Assembly (NCBI GenBank): GCA_964542915.1
Contig: CAZIVP010000009.1
Coordinates: 91,873-155,872 of the forward strand
DNA length: 64,000 nucleotides
DNA from: CAZIVP01 sp964542915
GTDB taxonomy: Bacteria; Calditrichota; Calditrichia; Calditrichales; Calditrichaceae
Reading direction: 5' to 3'
Translations under genes and position numbers: made by a program
In this document: positions 34,515 through 46,189 of the stretch, in pieces
Layout: every line of letters begins with the position of its first letter
How positions within the stretch are numbered: position 1 is the stretch's first letter
Notes under the pieces: model-generated
What the model saw: only the letters and a program-made list of their open reading frames with translations
What the model was told of the DNA's origin: nothing
The model's database searches: none

Positions 34515-35456
34515 ATGAAGGATCATTCCAGAATTATCTTTGTCTCCGGTGATCACAGAAAGATTAAAGAATTTAAAATATCACGCACCCGGCTGGGCAT
34601 TTACATAAGTATATTTTTAATCGTATTTCTTGTATCGGGTAAAATCGGGCTGGATCTGCTTATTGATTTCAGCAATAATTCCAAAATACAATCATTGGAA
34701 CGTACCAATGCGGTTTTGGAAACGCGATTGGTGGAAATGAAGGATAAGATAAATTATATCAACAGTCAGGTTGATAATATTGTAGTCCAGGATGATAAGT
34801 TGCGAACCGTTTTAGGATTGGACAAGCTGAGTAATGAAGTCCGTAATGTGGGTATCGGTGGTTCCAAATACGATTATGAAGATGTTGATGAGATATCAGG
34901 ATTTGATTCCGGCGTTGATTTGAGCGAGCAACTGACGAAGCTGTCCAAACTGGAACGTGAAGTTAAATTGGAATTGCGTAGCTACAGTGAGCTTATGCAT
35001 ACGTTTCAGCAAAAGCAGGATTCAATAGCCCATTTGCCCGCCCTGAGACCTATTCTGAAAGGTGTTGTAACAAGCGGTTATGGTGTGCGATATCATCCCG
35101 TCTTTAAAGTCTACCGGCATCATGACGGTATCGATATCTCCGCCAGAATGGGGACTCCGGTTTATGCAACGGCCGACGGCGTTGTGAATTATACGGGCGT
35201 TAACGGCGGTTACGGAAAAATGGTCAGGGTCGATCATAAATACGGTTTCGAAACACGCTATGCCCATATGAGTAAAATAGTGGTAAGACGCGGCCAGAGA
35301 GTCAAACGGGGTGAAAAAATCGGTGAAGTGGGTAACAGTGGCATCACCACCGCGCCGCATCTTCATTACGAAGTCAAATTCGGCGGCAAAACCGTTGATC
35401 CCAAAATGTATTATTTTAAAGACAGAATACTGAATGAACAAGTTGTGAAAAACTAA
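34515..35456 (+). CDS. Membrane-anchored M23 metallopeptidase
   Basis: The 313-residue protein has a membrane helix at about residues 28-50, a coiled coil (about 55-100 and 138-170) and a C-terminal LytM/M23 domain. The zinc and catalytic residues are intact: H203 and D207 in HHDGID, H251, and H282/H284 in HLHYE. That pattern indicates an active peptidoglycan endopeptidase (or, less likely, an amidase activator, which would have lost them). A strong terminator follows. Confidence 0.92.
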   Translation: MKDHSRIIFVSGDHRKIKEFKISRTRLGIYISIFLIVFLVSGKIGLDLLIDFSNNSKIQSLERTNAVLETRLVEMKDKINYINSQVDNIVVQDDKLRTVLGLDKLSNEVRNVGIGGSKYDYEDVDEISGFDSGVDLSEQLTKLSKLEREVKLELRSYSELMHTFQQKQDSIAHLPALRPILKGVVTSGYGVRYHPVFKVYRHHDGIDISARMGTPVYATADGVVNYTGVNGGYGKMVRVDHKYGFETRYAHMSKIVVRRGQRVKRGEKIGEVGNSGITTAPHLHYEVKFGGKTVDPKMYYFKDRILNEQVVKN

Positions 35457-35477
35457 ATTGATTAAGATAAAAATTTT

Positions 35478-35503
35478 AAACCGCCGGGAGGCGGTTTTTT
35501 TTT
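35478..35503 (+). terminator. Rho-independent terminator after the M23 peptidase
   Basis: A stem of 8 bp (AAACCGCC / GGCGGTTT) with a GGGA loop is followed by a run of T residues, 21 bases past the stop codon. This is a textbook intrinsic terminator. Confidence 0.93.
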
Positions 35504-35524
35504 ATACCGGGAGGGGAGGTCGCT

Positions 35525-35734
35525 ATGAAAACGAAAATATTTGATGTTCATGGAATGACATGCCAACATTGCGTTATGACCGTAACAAAAGCGTTGCAAG
35601 ACGTCCCCGGTGTATTGGATGTGGATGTGGATTTGGATGAAGGAAAAGCGTTCCTGGATGTGGATGAACAGAATTTCGACGCACAAAAGGCGCAAAAAGC
35701 GGTCGCTGAAGCCGGTTATGAGCTTGTTGTGTGA
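35525..35734 (+). CDS. Heavy-metal-associated (HMA) domain protein, CopZ-like
   Basis: The 69-residue protein is a single HMA domain with the metal-binding motif GMTCQHC at residues 10-16 and the expected second half (VPGVLDVDVDLDEGKAFLDV). It is preceded by GGGAGG. Such proteins carry Cu(I) or other soft metals in the cytoplasm. No P-type ATPase is encoded beside it. Confidence 0.92.
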   Translation: MKTKIFDVHGMTCQHCVMTVTKALQDVPGVLDVDVDLDEGKAFLDVDEQNFDAQKAQKAVAEAGYELVV

Positions 35735-35789
35735 ATTTTGTGAATCATTGAATTTGGAAAAGGATTAACCCTAAATCATTATTAAAACC

Positions 35790-36797
35790 ATGTTAAACCC
35801 ATCTGCGCTGAAATGCTGGTTGCCGCTATTGATTCTATGTTTTCTGCCCTTTGCCCTGAAAGCTCAATCAAAAGAAAAGGTTGTTTTACATTTTGCAGGC
35901 GATGTCCTGTTGGCAGACCATTTCGAAAAACACGTAAATGGCCGAATGCAATATGCATTCGAGAAAATGCCGTGGTTTGCAGAAGCGGATATCAGTATGG
36001 TCAATCTTGAAAATCCCATTACAACGCGCGGTCGAAAGCGTGAAAAAGCCTATAACTTCAGAGCGAAACCGCGATATGTACAGGTGCTCAAAGAGGGCGG
36101 GATTGATATTGTAACGCTGGCGAACAACCATGCTTACGATTACGGTCGTGATGGCTTAATACAAACCATGCATGTTCTTGATTCGGCGCGCATATTTTAT
36201 GTGGGTGCGGGCCGCACAAATGTAGAAGCCCGTAAACCGGTCCTTTTTCGCGTTAACGGCCTCCGGATCGCTTTTTTGGCATATTACGGATTAAAAAAAC
36301 ACAGCGACTGCCAGCCGGCCGGCGCCGAACAATCGGGTACAGCTCTTCGCAATCTCCGGTATATCAGAGAGGATATACATAAATTGCGTCATGAAGCGGA
36401 TTTTATTATCGTGAGTTTTCACTGGGGATTACAAAAAAAAAATTATCCACAGCAAAGCCAAATTGAATTTGCCCATCGAACGATCGAATACGGCGCGGAT
36501 TTGGTGGTGGGTCATCATCCGCATGTTTTACAGGGTATAGAACGTTATCAGAAGCGCGTTATCGCTTATTCCCTTGGTAATTTTATCTTTGGCGGCAATT
36601 CCCGCACCCATGAAAAAACAGGCGTTTTAAAAGTATCCATTCCAACACGTAATCCCAAACAGTACGATTGTGAATTGATCCCTGTTTCCGTTGATTATTG
36701 GCAACCTAGCCGATTAAACGGAGCGGAGGCCGATACCCTTCTAAACCGCGTAAAAGCATTTTCCTCTGTATTTCCGCAATCAATTTTTGAGAAATGA
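35790..36797 (+). CDS. CapA-family (PGA_cap) metallophosphatase-fold protein
   Basis: The 335-residue protein has a signal peptide (LLILCFLPFALKAQS) and the CapA fold: FAGDVLLAD, MVNLENPIT, LANNHAYDYGRDG, VSFHWG, GHHPHVLQG. Members take part in poly-gamma-glutamate capsule synthesis or have unknown roles. No capB or capC is nearby, so the specific role is open. Confidence 0.87.
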   Translation: MLNPSALKCWLPLLILCFLPFALKAQSKEKVVLHFAGDVLLADHFEKHVNGRMQYAFEKMPWFAEADISMVNLENPITTRGRKREKAYNFRAKPRYVQVLKEGGIDIVTLANNHAYDYGRDGLIQTMHVLDSARIFYVGAGRTNVEARKPVLFRVNGLRIAFLAYYGLKKHSDCQPAGAEQSGTALRNLRYIREDIHKLRHEADFIIVSFHWGLQKKNYPQQSQIEFAHRTIEYGADLVVGHHPHVLQGIERYQKRVIAYSLGNFIFGGNSRTHEKTGVLKVSIPTRNPKQYDCELIPVSVDYWQPSRLNGAEADTLLNRVKAFSSVFPQSIFEK

Positions 36798-36854
36798 GCG
36801 GTAAGATTGTATATTCTGCGTTTTCGTAGTTAATAAATACAAAGGTGGGGCCAT

Positions 36855-37138
36855 ATGGTTATTTCCAACAAAGAAGTGGAGCGAATCGCCCGACTGGCAA
36901 GGATCGATATAGACGATCCGGATAAAGAAAGATTTATTACGGAATTTAACGCCGTCCTCAACTACATGGAAAAGATTAACACTTTACTGATGAACGAACA
37001 GCTCGAGAAAGTGAACCATTCGTCTGAGAACCGCTGGCGGAGCGACCAGGTGCAACCTTCATTATCGCGGGAAATTGCTCTGAAAAATGCGCCGGATACC
37101 CACCACCATTTTATTAGCGTACCCAGGGTCATCAAAAA

Positions 37139-37142
<4 letters not shown>
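36855..37142 (+). CDS. gatC: Asp/Glu-tRNA amidotransferase subunit C
   Basis: The 95-residue GatC has IARLARIDIDDPDKERFITEFNAVLNYMEKIN and the C-terminal proline-rich tail. It stabilises GatA and helps GatCAB convert mischarged Glu-tRNA(Gln) or Asp-tRNA(Asn). GatA and GatB are not in the window. Its last four bases overlap kdsB (GTGA). Confidence 0.93.
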
Positions 37143-39510
<2,368 letters not shown>

Positions 39511-39569
39511 AGTAAAGCGGTATTCTGCCGAGTATTGCGAAATCGTTTAATCAATCTGTTGGGGGTTGT

Positions 39570-40550
39570 ATGAATGAAGCGCCTCAGTTACCGTCCCCGG
39601 TTGTGCTTTTCGACAGCGTTAACCCATTTCAGTGCAACTTGGAAGCGTTCCTGACCAGGTGGAAAATTCGCTATATAAAAGCCCGGCATTTCGCGGAACT
39701 GTCTGAAAATTGGGAAGAAAATGAGGAGCCTCCTATTGCCATGGCGATCATCGATGAATATCAACATGGCATTGAATTTCTGCGCTCCATGATGCGGTAC
39801 AATAATGCAGTACAACGCGTTATGTTAACCTCTCTGGCCAGTATGTCATTATTCGAGCGGGCGATCAATAAAGCGCATGTCAATTATTTTATCCGGCTTC
39901 CGTTACGGGAAGATGTCTTCTTGCTTTATTTACGCAAAGCGCACCGTCGTTTTAAGGATGTGATCCGGCCGGTCAAAAAATTTGAATCCCTCAGTCTGGT
40001 AACCGAAGATTTATTGCACGATATCGAGCATTACCGTTTACAGGCCTCTACCGATTCTTTAACGCGGTTGATGAACCGCCGGGCGTTTAATCATTTCGTC
40101 AAGAGGGCGTGGGAAAATTATAAAAATCGTCAATTACCTTTTAGTCTGGCGCTGCTCGATTTGGACCACTTCAAAACCATTAACGATCGTCACGGTCATC
40201 CGGCAGGCGACTTTGTGCTCAGGGAAATTGGCGAAATGATGCTCAACAATTTGCGAAAAAACGATTATGCTTTTCGTTTCGGGGGTGAAGAGTTTGCGGT
40301 TATTTCCGTGGATACACCGGCCAGTCAAATGCTGCGTTTTATGGAGCGTTTGCTGGATATGGTGCGCAGTCGTACCTTCCGCTACGAGGATCATCAAATA
40401 CGTCTGACCATCAGTGCCGGAATAAGCGAAACCGTTGTTTCCCAGTCGCCGCAAGAACTCATTCAATCCGCAGACGATGCTTTATATCAGGCTAAGAGCA
40501 ACGGACGCGACTGTGCCATGTTGGCGGAATCCCCGAAGAGTCAATCATAA
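39570..40550 (+). CDS. Diguanylate cyclase with a degenerate receiver-like domain
   Basis: The 326-residue protein has an N-terminal receiver-like domain (about residues 8-130). It keeps an Asp near 62 (AIIDEYQ) and a Thr in VMLTSL, but the conserved Lys is an Arg (NYFIRLP), and the phosphoacceptor neighbourhood is altered. The C-terminal GGDEF domain has GGEEF at 238-242 and an inhibitory site RKND at 229-232, so it should make cyclic di-GMP with product feedback. Confidence 0.9.
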   Translation: MNEAPQLPSPVVLFDSVNPFQCNLEAFLTRWKIRYIKARHFAELSENWEENEEPPIAMAIIDEYQHGIEFLRSMMRYNNAVQRVMLTSLASMSLFERAINKAHVNYFIRLPLREDVFLLYLRKAHRRFKDVIRPVKKFESLSLVTEDLLHDIEHYRLQASTDSLTRLMNRRAFNHFVKRAWENYKNRQLPFSLALLDLDHFKTINDRHGHPAGDFVLREIGEMMLNNLRKNDYAFRFGGEEFAVISVDTPASQMLRFMERLLDMVRSRTFRYEDHQIRLTISAGISETVVSQSPQELIQSADDALYQAKSNGRDCAMLAESPKSQS

Positions 40551-40922
40551 CATTCCGGCGCCTTCCTTATCGAACGGGAGGCTGCTGCATAAACAGCACG
40601 AGTCCGAAAAATTACATTATTCTAATTTCATTTCCGTTAAACAAAATTCTCAACACAGAAAGTTGACGGCGTTTTTTCACAACTTTGCAAACCCGGAATA
40701 GCCTATCATTCAATGCGCCGAACAAGCACATATCCATTCACTCCCCCTGAGCGTTCGGAATGGAGGCATAGACAGGCATCTCTGCGATCTTTTCTATGCA
40801 TCTTGTACAAAGGTTTCAATAACCACGAGGTTTATAAAAGTCAGACCATACATGCGATATGTCCACGGTTTATAAAGATTTGTTTCAATTTCTGCATACT
40901 TTTAAATTAATAAAAAACAACC
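40551..40922. other. Non-coding gap
   Basis: The 372 bases hold no credible gene, no strong hairpin with a T-run and no repeat that I can see. A short open frame at 40713-40910 has no ribosome site and no protein-like composition. Confidence 0.5.
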
Positions 40923-41840
40923 ATGAGAAGGCTTATGGCAGGAACTCTGTGGGATTCGTTCGATCACCTCCTGGAGAAAGCGGAAGAAGCTTTTCTGCAA
41001 TTCGATTTCAATCAAGCTCTGTCCCATTGGCAGGAATATTATCGTATCACCGCAAAAAAAGAGTACAAAGAATTCATTGAAGAGGTTCGGAATCACTGGG
41101 ATGCTGCCATTTATACGGATATCGCCAGTATTGATCGTCTGTACGATCTGTTCGCCCAGCTTCGCGGCCAGTTTAAGAATAAGGAAATCAGCGTTTTAAC
41201 CTATCGTCTTTACGTGCGGTTACTCATTCGCATATACAGGGAAAAATTTCGCAGCCCGGCTAAAGATCATGCTTCGCTCGCTGTGGGCGTATTCGAGTAT
41301 CTCTGCGAAAATTATGATTTGGCCATCGAACATTTAAAATCTGTGTTGAAAAAACAGTATGATTCTATAATGGCGCGTATTTATCTGGGTTTTGCCTACA
41401 TGAAGAAAAATGATGAAGAGCGCGCCCTGAGCAATCTTACACAGAATCTTTTTTTAGCTGCCGATCAACTGAGCGACGATGAATTATATCTGACCCAGTT
41501 CAAGATGCTTGCGGGACAATTGCACAGTAAAACCGGTAATCCCAAAATAGCGGCATGGCAGCTAACATTCGAAGCCTGGTACCGTAACGCCTTGGTCTTC
41601 GAGGAAGACCCGCCATTTTTTGTGCTTATGCAGCAACGCGAGAGCAACGAACGCATCATTCAGGTAAAGTATTACGCCTGGGAACGCTATCGTCATTTTG
41701 TTCGTTGCCTCTATATTGCGGACTATGCACGGAAATTTTTGAAAGATAAAAAAGGGTTGATCAGCGAACAGGAGCAATACATGCAACGGCTGGATACTTC
41801 GCTATTCAGTCGTTATCGTAAAAAACGAAAACCGCTTTAA
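40923..41840 (+). CDS. TPR-like helical protein of unknown function
   Basis: The protein has 305 residues and no signal peptide. Helical repeats of the TPR kind are visible (AEEAFLQFDFNQALSHWQEYYRI; LCENYDLAIEHLKSVLKKQYD; GFAYMKKNDEERALSNLTQN). No catalytic motif is evident. ATG 40935 is an alternative start. It lies between the diguanylate cyclase and a HAD gene, without close coupling to either. Confidence 0.7.
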   Translation: MRRLMAGTLWDSFDHLLEKAEEAFLQFDFNQALSHWQEYYRITAKKEYKEFIEEVRNHWDAAIYTDIASIDRLYDLFAQLRGQFKNKEISVLTYRLYVRLLIRIYREKFRSPAKDHASLAVGVFEYLCENYDLAIEHLKSVLKKQYDSIMARIYLGFAYMKKNDEERALSNLTQNLFLAADQLSDDELYLTQFKMLAGQLHSKTGNPKIAAWQLTFEAWYRNALVFEEDPPFFVLMQQRESNERIIQVKYYAWERYRHFVRCLYIADYARKFLKDKKGLISEQEQYMQRLDTSLFSRYRKKRKPL

Positions 41841-41873
41841 AAGTGATGACAGTTATTTAACACAGGAGCGATT

Positions 41874-42515
41874 GTGTCTTTAAAAGGAATTTTATTCGAT
41901 TTCGACGGCGTCGTTGTTAAAAGCATGGAACAACATTATGAAGCCTGGAAAAACGCTTTTTGGGAAAAAGGCGTAACCCTTGAGGCAGAAGAATTTTTTG
42001 TTATGGAAGGGCAGGGCATTCAAACCATTTCCAATAAACTGGGAAAGCAATACGGCCTGAGCACGGCCGATATCCGGGATATTATGGATCGCAAGATCAA
42101 TTATTACAACCGATTTATGCGGGTTGAATTTTACCCCTATTTTCCGGAACTGCTGGCATTGCTAAAAGATCAACAAATACCGCGCGGCATTGTAACCGGC
42201 GGTTCCAGAGAACGTGTGCATCATATTGTTGACAACTATTTTAATAACGATTTCCTATGCGTGGTTACGGTGGATGATGTAAAACAGGGCAAGCCTTCTC
42301 CCGATCCCTTTCTAAAGGGAGCGGAAATGTTGAAGCTCGCACCGGAAGCCTGTATTGTCGTGGAAAACGCACCAATGGGTATTCGGGCGGCGTTGCGGGC
42401 GGGCATGACCGTCATCGCAATTACCACGACGTTAACGGAGGATTATCTGAGCGACGCACACTATATAGCACGGGATTTCCGTGAAGTGGAGCAGTATATC
42501 CGGAAGCTCATTTAA
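41874..42515 (+). CDS. HAD hydrolase, beta-phosphoglucomutase-like
   Basis: The 213-residue protein starts with GTG behind AGGAG. Motif I is DFDGVVVKS, motif II TGGSRE, motif III lysine is in KQGKPSPDPF, and motif IV is VVENAPMGIRAA. The helical cap and the KPxPDP signature are those of beta-phosphoglucomutase-like phosphatases. Substrate unknown. Confidence 0.87.
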   Translation: MSLKGILFDFDGVVVKSMEQHYEAWKNAFWEKGVTLEAEEFFVMEGQGIQTISNKLGKQYGLSTADIRDIMDRKINYYNRFMRVEFYPYFPELLALLKDQQIPRGIVTGGSRERVHHIVDNYFNNDFLCVVTVDDVKQGKPSPDPFLKGAEMLKLAPEACIVVENAPMGIRAALRAGMTVIAITTTLTEDYLSDAHYIARDFREVEQYIRKLI

Positions 42516-42615
42516 TCATCGGCCTGGCAAACGTTGCCTACATAACCCGCTTTGTTTAAATTCCCGGAATTAAAAAATGAGATAAAACGAAATATTATAT
42601 GATCCGAGGTGAACC

Positions 42616-42981
42616 ATGTTCACATTATCCATAGATGTACATATATCGGGAGCCCACTATTTGCGCGACTACCAGGGCGACTGCGGGAACCTGCACGGCC
42701 ACAACTGGCGGGTGCGCGTGCAGGTACAATCGCAGGATTTGGACGGTATTGGTATGGCCATCGATTTTAAAACCCTCAAACAAATCAGCAAGCGTGTGAT
42801 TGAACCGTTTGATCATACCTGTTTTAACGAGGTGGAGCCGTTCGATCAAATCAATCCCACAGCCGAAAACATGGCCCGTTATTTTTATAAGGAAGTCGGT
42901 AAACAACTTCCGCCGCACGTGCGCATGGACAAAGTCAGTTTGTGGGAAACGGATAAATACCGGGTGGATTATGCCGAATAA
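42616..42981 (+). CDS. queD: 6-carboxytetrahydropterin synthase QueD
   Basis: The 121-residue enzyme converts 7,8-dihydroneopterin triphosphate to 6-carboxy-tetrahydropterin, the first dedicated step of queuosine synthesis. The zinc histidines H14, H27 and H29 (CGNLHGHNW) and the catalytic Cys23 are present, as is the FDHTCFNE block. It overlaps queE by 11 bases; a queDEFC operon follows. I see no preQ1 riboswitch upstream. Confidence 0.95.
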   Translation: MFTLSIDVHISGAHYLRDYQGDCGNLHGHNWRVRVQVQSQDLDGIGMAIDFKTLKQISKRVIEPFDHTCFNEVEPFDQINPTAENMARYFYKEVGKQLPPHVRMDKVSLWETDKYRVDYAE

Positions 42982-43639
42982 AACCCGACAAAATAGGGAC
43001 ACCCTGCGCATCAATGAAATTTTCTACAGTATCCAGGGCGAATCCACCTATGCCGGTCTACCTTGTGTGTTCGTACGTTTGACGCATTGCAATCTGCGTT
43101 GTACGTATTGTGATACGACGTATGCATTTTATGAAGGAAGGGAAATGACTCTCTCTGAAATCGTACAATCCGTTCAACAATACGATTGCCGATTGGTGGA
43201 GATTACCGGCGGCGAGCCTTTACTGCAAAACAATGTTTTAACCCTAATGAAGCGTCTGGCGGATGCCGGTTACCAGATATTATTGGAAACCGCCGGTCAT
43301 CGCGACATCAGTGTAGTGGATGATCGCGTCGTCCGTATCATGGATATCAAATGTCCGTCAAGCGGGGAGTCGGATAAAAATCGCTGGCAAAACATAGAGC
43401 ACCTGAATCCGGAAGATCAGGTCAAGTTCGTGATCGGAGATGAGACGGACTATGCATGGGCCAAAGATGTCATCAAACGCTATGAACTGCACAAAAAAGC
43501 GACGGTATTGTTTTCGCCGGTGTTTAATCAACTAAATAACCAAAAACTGGCGGAATGGATTTTGGCGGACCGTTTACCGGTACGGTTTCAGGTGCAAATG
43601 CACAAATATATCTGGCATCCCGAAACGCGCGGCGTTTGA
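42971..43639 (+). CDS. queE: 7-carboxy-7-deazaguanine synthase QueE (radical SAM)
   Basis: From the ATG at 42971 the protein has 222 residues. It has the start FYSIQGESTYAGLPCVFVRL, the iron-sulfur motif C40-x3-C44-x2-C47 (CNLRCTYC), and TGGEPLLQ for SAM. It performs the radical ring contraction to CDG. The frame is open far upstream inside queD, but the 42971 start overlapping the queD stop is the only sensible one. Confidence 0.95.
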   Translation: MPNKTRQNRDTLRINEIFYSIQGESTYAGLPCVFVRLTHCNLRCTYCDTTYAFYEGREMTLSEIVQSVQQYDCRLVEITGGEPLLQNNVLTLMKRLADAGYQILLETAGHRDISVVDDRVVRIMDIKCPSSGESDKNRWQNIEHLNPEDQVKFVIGDETDYAWAKDVIKRYELHKKATVLFSPVFNQLNNQKLAEWILADRLPVRFQVQMHKYIWHPETRGV

Positions 43640-43671
43640 TCCGTTCATTTAAAAGAAAGCAGGCTTTTTTT

Positions 43672-44031
43672 ATGGCTGAACTGGAAGTATTTGAAAATCA
43701 GTATCCCGATCGGGATTATTTTATCACCCACGTCAATGAAGAGTTCACTTCGGTTTGTCCGAAGACGGGCTTGCCGGATTTCGGCACGATTACCATTCGC
43801 TATATCCCGGACCAATGGTGCCTGGAGTTGAAGGCGTTGAAATATTATTTCCTGGAATTTCGCAATAGAGGCATCTTTTATGAAGCGGTAATTAATCAGA
43901 TTTTGGACGACCTGGTGCAGGCGTGTAAGCCGCGTTTTATGGAGATTACGGGTGCATTTACGACCCGCGGCGGTCTGCATTCCACGGTACAGGCCGTCCA
44001 CGATCCGGGGAAAAGAGGTTCTTTTAAATGA
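43672..44031 (+). CDS. queF: NADPH-dependent preQ0 reductase QueF
   Basis: The 119-residue short, unimodular QueF reduces the nitrile of preQ0 to the amine preQ1. The catalytic Cys29 ([12 protein letters not shown]) and Asp36 are present, followed by the family motif [18 protein letters not shown]. The start at 43672 gives the expected length. The last four bases overlap queC. Confidence 0.95.
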   Translation: MAELEVFENQYPDRDYFITHVNEEFTSVCPKTGLPDFGTITIRYIPDQWCLELKALKYYFLEFRNRGIFYEAVINQILDDLVQACKPRFMEITGAFTTRGGLHSTVQAVHDPGKRGSFK

Positions 44032-44738
44032 GTAAGGACAAAGCGGTTGTGTTGGTATCGGGGGGACTGGATAGCTGCGTTACGGCAGCCATTGCAGCTC
44101 AGGATTATACGCCGGCCTTCCTGCATGTCAATTACGGTCAACGTACGGAGCACCGCGAATTACAGGCATTCAATGCGATTGCCGATCATTTCAAAGTGAA
44201 AGAACGTCTGGTCGTGGATATTCAATATCTTAAACAGATCGGCGGCTCCAGTTTAACCGACGCGAACATGGACGTTAGCGCTGCCGACCTCGCCTCCGAA
44301 GAAATTCCCACCAGCTATGTTCCGTTTCGCAACGCCAATATATTGTCGATTGCGGTAAGTTGGGCGGAGGTAATCGGCGCTCCAAGCATCTTTGTTGGTG
44401 CAGTCGAAGAAGACGCCAGCGGCTATCCTGATACGCGTGTTGCATTCTTCGATGCTTTTAACGAGGTTATAAAACAGGGCACGAAACCCGAAACCCGTAT
44501 TACGATTCGGACGCCGGTTATTAATATGAATAAGGCGCAAATCGTGCAACGGGGCATGGCCTTAAACGCGCCGCTGGAGAAATCCTGGTCCTGTTACCGG
44601 CAAAGCGCGGTTGCCTGCGGCGTCTGCGACAGTTGCGCCTTTCGTTTACGCGGTTTCCAACAGGCCGGTTTTGAGGATCCGATACCCTATAAGGAGCGAC
44701 CGGTCTATTATCATGAAAATAAACAGGATTGTATTTAA
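44028..44738 (+). CDS. queC: 7-cyano-7-deazaguanine synthase QueC
   Basis: The 236-residue ATP-dependent enzyme turns CDG into preQ0. The PP-loop SGGLDS is at residues 11-16, VPFRNANIL is conserved, and the zinc cysteines are in [16 protein letters not shown]. With queD, queE and queF it completes the route to preQ1; GTP cyclohydrolase and the tRNA-inserting enzyme Tgt are not in the window. Confidence 0.96.
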   Translation: MSKDKAVVLVSGGLDSCVTAAIAAQDYTPAFLHVNYGQRTEHRELQAFNAIADHFKVKERLVVDIQYLKQIGGSSLTDANMDVSAADLASEEIPTSYVPFRNANILSIAVSWAEVIGAPSIFVGAVEEDASGYPDTRVAFFDAFNEVIKQGTKPETRITIRTPVINMNKAQIVQRGMALNAPLEKSWSCYRQSAVACGVCDSCAFRLRGFQQAGFEDPIPYKERPVYYHENKQDCI

Positions 44739-44779
44739 ATCGAAGCCTGAATGGGCATTCAAAAAAAAGACATCATTCG

Positions 44780-46063
44780 ATGGCCCACCATACGCTTAAA
44801 TCCGCTTACCGTTCGTTGAGCGAACGCCTGAACCGTTTTCCGCAGGGCGCTCCGCCTTCGGAACGCCTCTTCGAAATTCTGGCCCTGTTGTTCAGCGAAA
44901 AGGAAGCGGAGCTGGTCGCCTATTTACCCATCAAACCGTTTAATACTCAAAAAGCGGCGCGCATTTGGAATAAGTCCGAAGCGGAAGCCCGTAAGATTCT
45001 GGAAGAGCTGGCGGGGCGTGCCATATTAGTTGATATCGAACAGAACGGCGACACATATTATGTTTTGCCGCCGCCCATGGCCGGTTTTTTTGAGTTTTCC
45101 ATGATGCGCGTCCGAGAGGACCTGGACCAAAAATTGTTGAGCGAATTGTTTTATCAATATCTCAACGTTGAAGAAGATTTTATCCGAAACCTGTTTACCC
45201 GCGGGGAAACGCAATTGGGCCGTACCTTCGTACACGAGCCGGTTCTCTCCAAAGATAATGCCCTTCATGTTTTGGATTACGAACGGGCCAGCGAAGTTAT
45301 AAAAACCGCCAGCCACCGCGGTGTAGGCATCTGTTATTGCCGCCATAAAATGGAGCACAAAGGCCGGGCCTGCGATAACCCGATGGAAATTTGTATGACC
45401 TTTAATAATACGGCCCGATCGCTCATCAAACACGGGCATGCCCGGGAAGTGGATGTGGCGGAGGGCCTCGATCTTCTGCAGTCGGCTTACGCTCACGATC
45501 TGGTGCAATTCGGTGAGAATGTTCGCGAGCAGGTCAGTTTTATTTGTAATTGCTGCGGGTGTTGCTGCGAAGCGATGATCGCAGCGCGGCGGTTCGCCGT
45601 ATTGAATCCTGTCCATACCACCAACTTTCTACCGCACATCGATAGCCGGGATTGCAACGGTTGCGGGCGTTGTGTGAACGTCTGTCCCGTTGAGGCAATG
45701 ACGCTCGTCTCGGCCAATGATCCGCACCGTCCCAAACGGAAGTACGCCGTGTTAAACGAAGATATCTGTCTGGGTTGTGGCTTGTGCGCAAAAGCCTGTG
45801 AGCGTGACTGTATTGAATTAGAGCAGCGTTCACAACGTGTGATAACACCGTTGAACGGCACCCACCGCGCCGTGGTGATGGCTATCGAGCGCGGGCAATT
45901 ACAGCATCTGATATTCGATAACCGTGTTTTGTGGAGCCATCGCGCCCTGGCCGCCGTATTGGGCGTGATTTTGAAATTACCGCCCGTAAAACAAACCCTG
46001 GCCCGTCAACAGATAAAATCCCGGTATCTGGAACGTTTAATTACCAGGTATCAGTCGCATTAA
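44780..46063 (+). CDS. Winged-helix and 4Fe-4S dicluster protein of unknown function
   Basis: From the ATG at 44780 the protein has 427 residues. An N-terminal helical region ends in a winged-helix-like segment (KPFNTQKAARIWNKSEAEARKILEELAGRAIL). A Cys-rich core follows (GICYCRHKMEHKGRACDNP; ICNCCGCCCEAM), then two ferredoxin-type 4Fe-4S motifs (CNGCGRCVNVCPVEAM; CLGCGLCAKACERDC). The role is unknown. It directly follows queC, but it lacks the cobalamin-domain features of QueG, so a link to queuosine is only contextual. Confidence 0.8.
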   Translation: MAHHTLKSAYRSLSERLNRFPQGAPPSERLFEILALLFSEKEAELVAYLPIKPFNTQKAARIWNKSEAEARKILEELAGRAILVDIEQNGDTYYVLPPPMAGFFEFSMMRVREDLDQKLLSELFYQYLNVEEDFIRNLFTRGETQLGRTFVHEPVLSKDNALHVLDYERASEVIKTASHRGVGICYCRHKMEHKGRACDNPMEICMTFNNTARSLIKHGHAREVDVAEGLDLLQSAYAHDLVQFGENVREQVSFICNCCGCCCEAMIAARRFAVLNPVHTTNFLPHIDSRDCNGCGRCVNVCPVEAMTLVSANDPHRPKRKYAVLNEDICLGCGLCAKACERDCIELEQRSQRVITPLNGTHRAVVMAIERGQLQHLIFDNRVLWSHRALAAVLGVILKLPPVKQTLARQQIKSRYLERLITRYQSH

Positions 46064-46189
46064 TGAGAAAGAAATCTCCGCAACACTACCCTCATAATGT
46101 TTTGGAAATTAGATTTGCCAATGTTTCGTTGTTGCTTGTTCAGATTTAAATAAAAAACAAGGCAGTAATAGCATAAAATTAAAGGCATT

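Noticed and set aside
40713..40910. 65-residue open frame
   Set aside because: No ribosome site, low-complexity composition, and in an otherwise gene-free gap.
42516..42615. preQ1 riboswitch upstream of queD
   Set aside because: The leader has no preQ1 aptamer-like sequence; a short GGCAA/TTGCC stem is all that is visible.
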